NCBI GenBank assembly: GCA_002917075.1
Contig: NTMA01000132.1
Span: forward strand, 1 to 64,000
Length of the DNA: 64,000 nucleotides
DNA from: Hawksworthiomyces lignivorus
Lineage: Eukaryota > Ascomycota > Sordariomycetes > Ophiostomatales > Ophiostomataceae
Reading direction: 5' to 3'
A program made the translations under genes and the position numbers. A model generated the notes under the pieces. That model was not told the origin of the DNA, did no database searches, and was given only the letters and a program-made list of their open reading frames with translations. This document shows, piece after piece, positions 47,272 through 58,200 of this stretch. Position 1 is the stretch's first letter. Each line of letters begins with the position of its first letter.

Positions 47272-49720
47272 ATGGGTATCGATAACAGCGGCAAGGCCTC
47301 TAGCAATCGGCAAGCCCCTCAAGAAGGGTCCTCATCGTCGACTACGGGCAGCCGAGCAACATCGCCAGCAGAATTACCACTCACATCTGTGGCCGCCCAA
47401 AGAGCGGGTCTCGCCCAGGTCAGCTGACATCCATATCCTCCCCATCGTTACCTCTTTTACCTCCTCCCATCCTCCCCTATCGATCTCCTCCACCTAGAAA
47501 GCGTCCTTGGTTTTTTTCACTGCACAGGCGTCTCATAGCATCTTGCTTGCGCCTTGGTGGTTACCTGGTGCTTGGAACCGTCAGAGAGTCAACAAGTGTT
47601 GTGTCTTGACCTTTTCCCTACCTGGCGCACCTCCTTGACTTCTTATTTTTCTTCATTCTTTTTTATGTTTACTGCACATCTTATGCCCGAAAAGGGTAAT
47701 ACCTTTGAGTCGGTTTAAACTAACTCGCGTGTTTGCGGTCGATGTATAGGCTCTACAAGAATTGGCCAGGTAAGGGGTGAGAGACAATAGATCGCATAGC
47801 TTGCATTTTGACATTTCTCGATCAAGGTGGCGTCTTCTTGCTTTCTTCTTTTCGTGTTCTTCTGGATTGCCCTCAGCTTTTGTCCTCCTTCTTTGCGCCT
47901 CTTGCAGTCTTTTTTAATACCATTTGTGCGACCTCCATCCGCTTGTTCCGCCACCCGGCGCCTTGCATCCCCGCGCTCTGACGTACGGCTTTCGTTCGTC
48001 CATGTTTTTTGATGTCTTATCGTGTCTTATTCTGTATTCCACACTATTATCGAATCAGATTCCGAGGAATCTTGTCCGTCGAGTGCTCCATTCCTGTCCG
48101 TTTCGTTGTTTGGCCATTTCTGTTGTTTTTGGTTTTGTCATGGAAATGCTCCCGGCCATGCGCCTCTTCGCCGTCTCCTTGTCCTCCTGCAGCGCAATCG
48201 CCTTCGCAGCCTTTCCTCAACTGAGCCTGTGGCATCTCTGCTGAAAGGGACTCTCATGAGTCTCGTCGAAGCAAACCCAAGCGGGAAAGAGGGAAAAGGG
48301 GCTCGCAAAATCGTGTTCTCGAGTCGCTGCCTTCCGGCGAAGCGTCTATTCCGGAACGGCGTTCCGAGAGAGAACCGGGCAAGGCCCAAGAAGGGAGATC
48401 TGAAAATTCCATCGAATCTACCGACCTGTCTAAAATCCCCAAGGGAGACGTTTGGGGAAGACTAGATCTGAACTGTTGACGCACTTTGGGCTTCGTTTCC
48501 TTTCTTTTTTCCCTTATTCAAATTTCCCGAACAAGCCCAGTGCCTTTCGCATAACTGCCTGCGACTCTGTTTGCAGGACACTATTGCTTTTGACATGCCG
48601 CTAGAGGGTATCTAGCAAGCCCCTGGCGCGCAGGGTCGAGAAATGAAGTATTTGCTTTTTGTTTTTTGCTTCTTCCTTCTCGCCCGGGGCAAAAAAGAGT
48701 GTCTAGTGGAGCAGCGGATATGAAGTCTCACAAGAGAAAGTGCCCACCCAGGCAAGAAAGGAAAAACTCCGGAGGCCGATGGGAAAGTCCTAAAGTATTT
48801 TGCCCTCCCAATTCAACACTTGGTAGGTGCCATGCCACGGCATTGGGAAATAATGGAGAGAGCGGAGAGAGAAAACTAGGAGGGAGGCATTGAGTCGGCC
48901 ACATCTTTAACCTTTTGGCATCTCATCTCCACCACTTCACCGGTCCTGGTCTGAGACCCGTCTAAGATTGTCTTGCATCGCAGTACGTGCAGAGTCGTTG
49001 TCGGATTTGGTCCCCTATGCGAACCCCTTTTCGATTTCATAGGTCGCTTGTATATGCTGATGCACGGGAAAATCCTATGCAATCTACAGAAATGCATTTC
49101 TATATCGGCGTCATTCCACACTCTGTCCACATGGCCCTGGTAGCGTTTGTCTGAGTTTCATACCGGGGATGGAGCAGTATTTGGGCGATGCGAAGGGATG
49201 TTTTAAAAAAGTCCCAGGCTCGAGTGTTGGCAGACCACTGCTTGTTCCTTTTCCCCCTCTCGTTTACTATTTCCTGTTTTGTATTGTTTTGGAGTCTTTC
49301 GTTTCTGCGCCCTATGCAGAGAAATATTTTTGCATCTCATGTCAATGCATATTGGAGAAAGGGGGCAATAAGTCAATAAGCAAAGAATGAGGAAATGACA
49401 GAGACTAACCAAACGGCTCCAAAAGAGGTGAACGAGCAGCAGATAAGCTAGAAGCAGAGCTGCTCGCATTCGAGACAAAACTTGAAGAGCTCCTCCAGTC
49501 GTTTGGCGTAAGTGGGGAAGACGTTGAGAGTGTAGAAACGAGCTCAGACGTCAAGGTTACGGGGCAAGAGCGGCGCGGTGAGAAGGACGATGATAGCAAT
49601 TCAAAGCAGGGCGAGCAGTTTAGAAGCATGACGGAAGTCGTCGTTGTGGCAGAAGCGACACAAACAACATACGTTGAAGAGGGAGAACTAAATCATGACG
49701 ACAAAGATCAAAGGCAATGA
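47272..49720 (+). CDS. Hypothetical multi-exon protein with a charged, probably coiled-coil C-terminus; exon model incomplete
   Basis: Three parts look like real coding DNA. Exon 1 is 47272-47418: ATG, MGIDNSGKASSNRQAPQEG, ending AGLAQ before donor GTCAGC. A 20-nt exon at 47750-47769 (ALQELA plus two bases) has branch ACTAAC, acceptor TATAG and donor GTAAGG. The last exon, about 49426-49720, starts after branch ACTAAC and reads ERAADKLEAELLAFETKLEE, LLQSFGVSGEDVE, then an acidic tail to TGA. Between them, near 48210-48480, are two overlapping open frames. One reads SLSSTEPVASLLKGTLMSL. The other, one base off, ends ENSIESTDLSKIPKGDVWGR. Each looks protein-like, but I find no good intron joining them. 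The protein would be Ser-rich and disordered with a C-terminal helical segment. I do not recognise the family. An alternative is a decayed gene with an indel. Confidence 0.45.
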
Positions 49721-51175
49721 GGAGTGGCGATATCAGTATGACGCAAATTATAAAATTTGCAATATCCTTTCTATATTTACTATAGATGTTTGTTTTTTTT
49801 TTTTTTTAAAAAAAAAAAAAATAGTCGGCATTTTTATTATAGAAGTGCTATATCCTCTTATTGATTTGTGTACCTTAGAGCCAGGTTGCCTTTCCCCAGC
49901 TACAGTTTTTCATACTGCTCTTCGCTGTGGAGTAATCTTCAGTCAAAGGAAAACTGAAGCACCTCTTAGGTTGATCTATTCAATTGTTGCCCCTTGTCAG
50001 GGCTCCAATTCTGTAATTCTAGGCCGCGACATCTGTAGATATTAACACCGCCTCTATTTATGGCCAAATATGAAATGACTGCCACATCCAACTTAAATCT
50101 GTGTTCGACTTGTAAACTCTCAATCAACACACGGTATGTTCGTCTCGTGGTAGGAGACTGGCAGGAACATATATGAGCACTGGCCGAATGCTATTTGTCT
50201 GAGCTTAGATTAAAGCAGGTCAATTATTGTGGCTTGCTTAGAGCTATTCCAGCGGTGACACACAGTCTTCCGATTAGGATAACCATCACGTTTTTATACT
50301 TGACCAACTACCAAAGAATTATGACATGAGTGTAGTTAGTAGCTGATTGTTTCTTTCTAGTCTTTGCATTCATTTCAATTCCGCGGTATTTCACATATGA
50401 TACGGAGAACAGTGGGTTGTTGCTGAAGTTCGCGAGACGAATCAAGGCAATAAATAGCTCATATATGAGAAATACCACCAGGGAAAGGGGAATATCCGTC
50501 ATAAATAACAAAATTAAATCAAATCATCCTTCGCCCAATTATGTCACCTGCGGCGTTCTTATACGCAGATACGCAGATTGTCCTTGTTGCCACTAACCTT
50601 CCTTACAAACCTAAAGAAACCCATTCGTACATCCCTCAGATGGAAAAGAAGTAAAAAAAAAAAAAAAAAATAGATCAAGGTAACTGGAAATCAAAGCATC
50701 ATGAAGACGAAACGCCGGATACATGCTAGTATAACACGTTCGCTTCCTAACCTCCGTACGTGGGTTTCGAAAACGCAAATATGCCCTGCTTTGGGCAAAG
50801 GATATGCAAGCGAAAATGCGATGCCTGATAAAACAACATTTCTAGTGAAAGCGACGATAAAAGCCAGAAAATTTCGAATAGAATATGAGTGAGGCTGTCT
50901 GAGACACAAAGAAGACAAAGCAGACAAAACATCAGCTGCCCAGGTGGACTCACTCGGATCATAGCCGAGCAGCGGAAGATCACACGGAGAGGCATGGCCG
51001 ACTCTTACTGCAGCAACTTTGTTATCCTAGCTGACAGTTCATGTGATAGTGTGTAGCGAAGATACTATGTGCTCAAGCGATCTGCATTCTGCTCAGAATC
51101 TGCACAGATTTCAAGGCGCAGAGAGGTGGTGACTTGCTCCTGACTTCTTGTCCTTTTGGTGGTATCGATTTGATT
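49721..51175. other. Intergenic stretch between converging genes
   Basis: The 3' flanks of the plus-strand hypothetical gene and of os-1 meet here. The stretch has a T15A14 inverted homopolymer at 49793-49821 and an A-run of about 18 near 50653-50671. It is A/T-rich and has no coding content that I can support. Confidence 0.5.
49793..49821. repeat. T15A14 perfect inverted homopolymer
   Basis: Fifteen T are followed directly by fourteen A, 73 bp downstream of the stop of the plus-strand hypothetical gene. It can fold back on itself and may form part of the 3' end region; whether it acts in termination is unknown. Confidence 0.85.
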
Positions 51176-54100
51176 CTAGTCCTTGCTGGGTACAGCGGTC
51201 GCCTCACCATCTGTTGCCGTCGAGGAGGTAGATGCAATCGCAGGAGCGCTTGTCGCATCTGCTGCCGTGCTACCACGGCTTGCTTGAGGTCGAGAAACAA
51301 TCTGTGACTGTACCAGAGAGGACACAGGTGTGGCTGTACCTCCCTTCTGGTCGACTTGCCGAGCCAGCTCCCGCTCACGGTTCTTCTCAAGCAGAGCACC
51401 ACCTAAGGTGGCGCACTTTAAGATCGTCTCGATTAGGTGGTTCTGCTGAAGAGGCTTGGACAGATACTCATCCATCTGCGCCTGTATACACTTCTCTCTA
51501 TCGCCCATCATGGCATGAGCAGTCAGAGCAATAATCGGCGTTCTCTGGGTGGCCCCAGTCCGCTCATATTCGCGAATCTTGCTTGTTGCTTCAAAGCCGC
51601 CCTACGTAGAGAGTTAATAAAACGGCAACAAGAGATATAATATAAACAGAGTGCTCTTACCATGATCGGCATTTGAACGTCCATCAAGATGACATCAAAG
51701 TTCTTTCGCTTCACAGCCTCTACAGCTTCCTCACCATTACCGACGACGGTGACGACATGATGATACTTCTCGAGAATCTTGACGGCGAGCCGCTGATTCA
51801 CCGTGTTGTCTTCGGCAAGGAGGATCTCAAACGATTTCGTGTTATCCGCCAGCGACGGCGTCGCTCGGTTCTCAAGGGCCGGGACCATGCCATTGGCAAG
51901 ATCAATGAGCTTGCACGGAGTTGTCATAAATGAAGTGACACCAAGCTCGATGCATGACTTCAGACTGACATGGACAACAGGTGCCAGCAGCACTATCGGA
52001 ACATATTCAAATTTGTTGATCGACTGCAGTCGGCGGGCAGTGTCGAGGGAATCAACTACTATGATGACATCCTTTGGCGGAGACCCCTTGGCGCGAGCTT
52101 GTGCCAGAGACGGGTTTCGCTCGGAGTCGACAATGATGGGTACTAAGCCTAGAGCCTCTAGCATGCTGACGATCTCGCCGCCGACAGGGTTAAGGCCCTT
52201 GTCGATAAACAAGACTTGGTGGCCGCGGTAGGGGTTGAGCTGTTTGTGAATAAGAGAAACGTCGTTCTCGGCCAGGCGAACGATACAAGTGAAGAAGAAA
52301 GAGCTACCCTTTCCGTATTCGCTCTTGACCCAGACATCACCGCCCATGAGGCTGACAAGACGCTTGGAGATGGAAAGACCAAGGCCTGTGCCACCGAACT
52401 TGCGTGTCATAGAACCATCGGCTTGCTGGAAAGTATCGAAAATCAGGTCCAGTTTATCTGATGGAATACCAATACCTGTGTCAGAAACGACAAACTCGAT
52501 GGCATACTCGTCCGGATGGCAATAGACCTTGTTGGCCTTGCGAATGGTCAAGCTGACCCCACCACGCTCCGTGAACTTGATAGCGTTACCAACCAAGTTG
52601 AGGATGATCTGTCGAAGACGGAAAGAGTCACCAACGACATGATCAGGAACAGAGCTGTCGACGTGGAAGGTGAGATCTAGGAACTTCTCGTTGGCCTTCA
52701 CAGCCAAGGTCTTCAGAGCATTGAACACGGTACCGCGAAGTGTGTAAGGGATTTCTTCAATGACCATCCTCCGCGCTTCAATCTTGGACAAGTCAAGAAT
52801 ATCGTCGATGATGGTGAGTAAGCTGTTGGCTAGATTGTTGACAATATTCAGCATCTCGCGCTGGTACTGTGTCAAGTCGGTATCTAATGTGAGCTGTGTC
52901 ATTCCGATGATACCGTTCATGGGTGTGCGAATTTCATGGGACATATTGGCCAAGAACTCGGATTTTGTCTTGTTAGCCAGTTCGGCGGCCTCACGAGCTT
53001 GGGTGTTCCTTTGAATACTGTCTCGCAGGTTGTACACCATCTGGTTGATCTTCTTTTTCAGCTCGTCCATCTCGCCTGAAGCCTCGACCTCGACCAGCTT
53101 CGTAAAATCTCCGTCAGTTGCTGCATTGGTGATGTCGCCGAATGCACGCACTTGTGCCGTCTAGTGTTCATTGTTAGTATATCCAAATCAAGACAGGGGA
53201 TAATCAGCTCAGACAAGGAGACATACAAGGTTGTTCGCCATGGTGTTCACATCTGTAGTAATTTCCTTCCATCGCCCCTTTAAACCGGCTATGTCTGCTT
53301 GTCCACCCATGATGCCGTCGACGCCGACATCTTTCGCAACTCTCTGGACTTCGTTGCAGAAAATAGACAGACGGTCCACCATGTTGTTGATGGTTTCCTT
53401 TAGGATGAGGATCTCACCCTTGGCTTCGACATCGATCTTGCGAGTCATGTTTCCGTTGGCGATGGCTTGCGTGACGTTGGAAATGTTCCGTACTTGGGAC
53501 GTCAGGTTGGATGCCATTGTGTTGACGTTTTCGGTCAGGTCCTTCCACTTGCCCTCCACGTTGTCGACCTGGGCCTGGCCACCAAGCGTTCCGTCGGTGC
53601 CGACCTCGCGAGCGACCTTGCTCACCTCGAAAGCAAAAGTGCCCAGGCGGTCCACCATTGTGTTGATCGTGTTCTTCAGGTCCAGAATTTCGCCGCGCGC
53701 TTCTACGCCAATCTTTTTGGTGAGATCACCCTTGGCGACGGCAGTCGTCACCTTGGCGATCTCACGCACCTGTGTAGTCAGATTCATGGCCATGCCGTTC
53801 ACATTCTCGGTTAGGTCACGCCAGGTGCCCTCGACATCGTGCACGGTGGCTTGGCCGCCGAGACGACCCTCCGTGCCGACCTCGCGGGCGATCTTGGTGA
53901 CTTCACGGGCAAACTGCTGCAGCTGGTCCACCATGGAATTGATGGTCTTTTTGAGCTCAAAGATTTCACCGCGGCACTCAGCTTGGACTTTTTGCGTCAG
54001 GTCGCCCTTAGCGACAGCTGTTGTGACCTTGATGATGTCGCGCACCTGGGTCGTGAGGTTGTTGGCCATGGCGTTCACATTGACAGTCAGCTCGTTCCAC

Positions 54101-55251
54101 ATGCCCTGGACACCCTCAACGTCGGCTTGACCGCCCAGCATACCCTCCGTTCCGACATCACGGGCGACGCGGGACACCTCGGACGCGAAAGTGCGCAGTT
54201 GATCCACCATTGTGTTGATTGTCTGCTGCAGCTCCAGGATCTCTCCGCGAGCAGGCCGCTCAATCTTCTTAGTCAGGTCGCCAAAGGCGACAGCGGTGGT
54301 AACGGAAGCAATCTCCCGCACTTGGTCCGTGAGATTCTGGGCCATGATGTTGACGTTGTCCGTCAGCTCCTTCCAGGTGCCATCGACGCCTTCGATTTGT
54401 GCTTGGCCGCCGAGGATACCCTCGGTACCGACCTCTCGCGCGACGCGAGACACTTCGCTGGAGAAAACCTGAAGCTGGTCCATCATTGTGTTGATCGTGC
54501 GCTTGAACGTGGTGATCTCGGGGTCCATCTCGACTGAATTCATCCGGACCTTCTTAGACAGGTCGCCGCGAGCGACAGCAGTGACGATCTCGCCGATTTC
54601 ACGCAGTGCTTTCTGGAAAGCCTCATTGGCCTTCTGATGTTTCCATAGTTCACGTTCTAGGGTAGCTACGCGCTGTTGTTCAAGAAGTTGCAGGGTGCGT
54701 TCTTGCAGGGTCTTCTGCGCAATCAACTGTGCGTTCACACCGTCCAGCTTCTGTCGCTGCGTATCAATCAGCTTAGATTGGTCGTCGACGTGGTCCCGCA
54801 AACCGGCGAGGGCCTCGCTGGTCAGCCGGTTGGCGGGGTCGGTATCGGCTTCGGTGAAGATGTTACGCGTGCTGTCTGAAGCAGATTGCGGCTGGTGTGA
54901 CCGGCTGGCCACACCGTTGGTGCCGTTCGTTGTCGGCGAGGACGAGGCGCTGTCGTCTCCAAATAAAGAATCAGCAGCTTCATTCGGCGTGTCTGGAAAT
55001 GCAGTCGAATTTGCCGTGCATACAGCACGAGATTCGAGCTGCTGTACCCTTCTCACCAGAGCCGCAATTTCAGCTTCTAGTTGGCGTTTTTCGTGGGAGT
55101 CACGCCCTGGTAAGGAGGCCTGGCGGTGCGTGCCATTGCGCGACGAAGCAGCGGCATCTGCAGAACCGGACTGCGCGGCAATGGGCTTGATCAAGGCACT
55201 GACGGCTGCATAGATGGAGTCGTCGGCCATGGTATTTGCGACAATCGTCAT
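51176..55251 (-). CDS. os-1: Group III hybrid histidine kinase, OS-1/NIK-1 type
   Basis: Three exons: 55251-53227, 53160-51661 and 51601-51176. They join in phase 0 across introns of 66 and 59 nt, giving 1,316 residues (1,309 if the inner ATG at 55230, in strong context ACCATGG, is used). After a disordered N-terminus with a short coiled coil come tandem HAMP repeats of about 92 residues from about 220 to 735, each with GDLT[KQ]K and GGQA motifs. The kinase core has the phosphoacceptor His in [13 protein letters not shown] (about residue 750), the N box [18 protein letters not shown] and [11 protein letters not shown]. The receiver has [13 protein letters not shown], the phospho-Asp in [11 protein letters not shown] (about 1169), and the Lys in YLSKPLQQ. 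All catalytic residues are present. This soluble kinase feeds the HPT and response-regulator relay to the HOG-type MAPK in osmoadaptation. In this family it determines the response to phenylpyrrole and dicarboximide fungicides. A receiver stretch would be lost if the last intron were retained. Confidence 0.96.
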
Positions 55252-58200
55252 TGCCGTGAGTGTGGTAGAAGGAAACGTAGGGTGAGAAAACCAAAGAGGT
55301 GCAGAGGTCAGACTGGTGGGGTGCGTGCAATTAGCATATGGATAAGATGCTTCAATAAGTCGAAATCGCGGTGTCGGCGAGCTAGGCAAAAGAAATAAAC
55401 TGATCTCGCAAAGTAGGTTTCTGCTCACATTGTTTATGTCGACTAAATATGGTCTATTGTCGTCTCATTCAGCTCTCTGTCTCTCCTCGTCTATACGAAC
55501 TCGCTCTCAACAGCCGACTAGCTTTTCTTGAGCGGCGGTCTCCCAACGGGAGGCTGCGCCTGCACACGGTGGTGCCTTGCTCAGAAATAAAGAAGAAAAG
55601 TGGCAACCACGAAACGAAATGTATCTTGGACTGTGTCGTGATATTCGACAGTGCACTACTGCGTTGGACCGATGGCGAAGAGTCGTTGAAATTTGTTAGA
55701 GGGACAAAAGAGAAGGGGGGAAAGTTAGGAGCGAAGTTCGTCTCTAGGTGGTGAAGGGAGAAAGAATAATGAAGTTCGCCTGGCACTGTGCAGTCTCTAG
55801 AGCTGCCAAGGCGCCTTTCTGTGCAGAAGGGGACTTGTTAGCAGCTTTTGGGGGAGGGGGGGAGAGGGGGGTTTAGAGTGGCGCGAAGGGAAACAGAGAA
55901 GACCGAGGGAATAAAGCGAGACGAAAGCCCGATGCGCTGACAGTAGTATGAGGATAAGGAGATGTAAAAAGGGTAGATGGTAGAGGGGAATAACGAGGAG
56001 CGAGGAATGGTGGTTGGCTTGGAATGGGTACTCCATCCGCTGAAGGCTTGCAATAGGGGTGGCTAAGGTAGTGGGTACATACAAAAAGATAGACGGGACG
56101 AAGTCTTGGAGATATGGCTAAGAAAGTGTGGAAGAAGGAAGCAAGGCAAAGAGAAGGGACGGGGAATAGTAAGAGAAACGGGAATCTATTGGATGTACTG
56201 GATCGCCACCTGTTGACCAAAGTCACAAAACAGTGGTCCCCATACACATACAACTCACCTCCAAGTTCTTAGCACATGCGTCTTGGATTGTTGCTGTGGC
56301 TCAGGAATAAAACGACCTCGCACGCAAACAGCTTAGAGCCGCAAAGGAAAAATTTTGTCGAACTGCTCCACGCAGGGCGGGGACTGTAGAAGTTATGAGA
56401 GAGAGGCCGGGGAAGAGAAAGAGGCGTGGGCGAGAGAGAAGAGATGGCAGATGAGAGATGAAAGATGAGAGAAACACAAGTACGTGCTGTACTGTGCGGA
56501 TCAGGGGTGATGGCAATAGTTCTCCAAGAAAGGGAAAAAGGTTAGGCGAAGTATACTTACGGGCAGGAGCGTGTTGACGGGCTGGATGGGCGGACGGATC
56601 TAACGGCCTGGAAAAGGGTAGCGAACTGGGGCGTGGACAGTGAAGGGCTTTGCTGCTCTATTTTGGCAGAGAGTGGATGCGGATTGCATGGAATTTTGAG
56701 ACGGGAACTGGGAATCTCGATGCTTCGATGAAATATCCAGAACAGCAAAAATCTAAAGAGAATCGGTGTCGCAGCACGCGCAGAGCCCGGAATTCTGCTT
56801 CGTATGTGTGTTCTATCATAAAATAGGAAGAAAAGGCAAGAGCGAGGCGGAGGAAAAGAAAGGTGGGCGAAGGATACGCAGCAATCACAGAAATGGAAAC
56901 AGCGACCAGGGAAAGCAGACGACGATTGGGAGAGACGGGAGGGGAAAGGACAAGGGAGGCGCACAGATAGGGAGTATCGAGGCACCCGTAGGGTTAGTTT
57001 CGCGGGGGAGGAAAAGAGGAGGGAAGACGAGGGGTGAATGCTCCGTACACTCTGTAGATGCACGTATGTACGAGTACGTCGTAATTGTAGACAAGACAAG
57101 ACAAGAGGCACCCACGGGTGGCGCATCCAAACTAGCCCAGGTAGGGGGAAGAAAGGACTGGACTGAACTTATTTTTTTTCGGGGTTTCTTTATTCGGGCC
57201 TGGTTTTTTTTTTGGGCTGTGCCCACGCGGGAAGGAAGACGGCGCCCCCCTTGTAGGCATTAAGTATACGTCCTTAAATCAAGCCTGTGGGCGTTATTCA
57301 ATACCAAGTAATAGATTATAGCTATTTACACTCAGCGTGGCAGCAGGCCGCCGTTCATAACCCAAATTTTCTTTATCCCGCGTTGACGAGCGGCGACACA
57401 CATGGGCAACTACAGCGTGTGACAAAACAAAGCGCGTTGGGCGTTCAATGAGCGGAACTTGTACTAGCCTCGAGTTAGGAGGAATTGAGAACAAACAAAA
57501 TCTCGCTGAATTGACAAGCTCGCATGAGCATGAGCATGTGATGATTGCTATGTATGTCGGTCGCGAAGAGTCGCACGACAGCTGGGATTTACGCGAGGGA
57601 TAGATAGGTTACTACGACTCTGCAGGTAATGACAAGACGTTTGAAATGAGAGAGAGGCAGGTGGCAGACCGCCTGACGTACTCGAACATCGCACATACAA
57701 TTTTGTGCCTTCGGAAGAGGGTAAAACCTCCTCTCCAGCAGAAACTGGGGAAGATCCAAGACCAGAAAAAGGAGGCAAGTTAAACGGGGCAGCCACATAC
57801 AGTCACGAGGCCACGCCTGCGGTGGAACAGGAGCTCAGTTCCGCCATACCTTGTCTGGCTGACCTGTGCTCATCGTATCTTATCGGTCCAACAGCAGAAG
57901 ATACCGCTTTCTGGTCTCGTTTCAAAGCCTCAAAACGGGACGAAGACTTCTCCAATGACTGCCGTTGTGACCGAGCTCTGATTGTTGGCAGAATCCTTGT
58001 CTGCCATTCTGAAAATCCTAAACCCCCTTATCCGATCGTCAGGGTCGTCTAGCAAGATTTCCTCCAGAGTGGCCGTGCAGAGGCGGTGTTTGATATTTAC
58101 TTTGTATAGCTGTTTTTTTTTTTTTTTTGTTTCCAGGAGCGAAACAAGCGCCAGTTTGTTGCACTCAGTTCCTATACCATCTTGTGATTATCGACTAATG

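Noticed and set aside
53231..54130. Plus-strand open frame of about 300 codons opposite os-1
   Set aside because: Shadow of the GC-rich HAMP repeats; its internal repetition mirrors the HAMP units and no family resembles it.
55252..55428. Upstream in-frame extension of os-1 (59 more residues)
   Set aside because: The extension is Pro/Ser/Phe-rich, unlike the start of known OS-1 proteins, and the ATG at 55251 or 55230 fits better.
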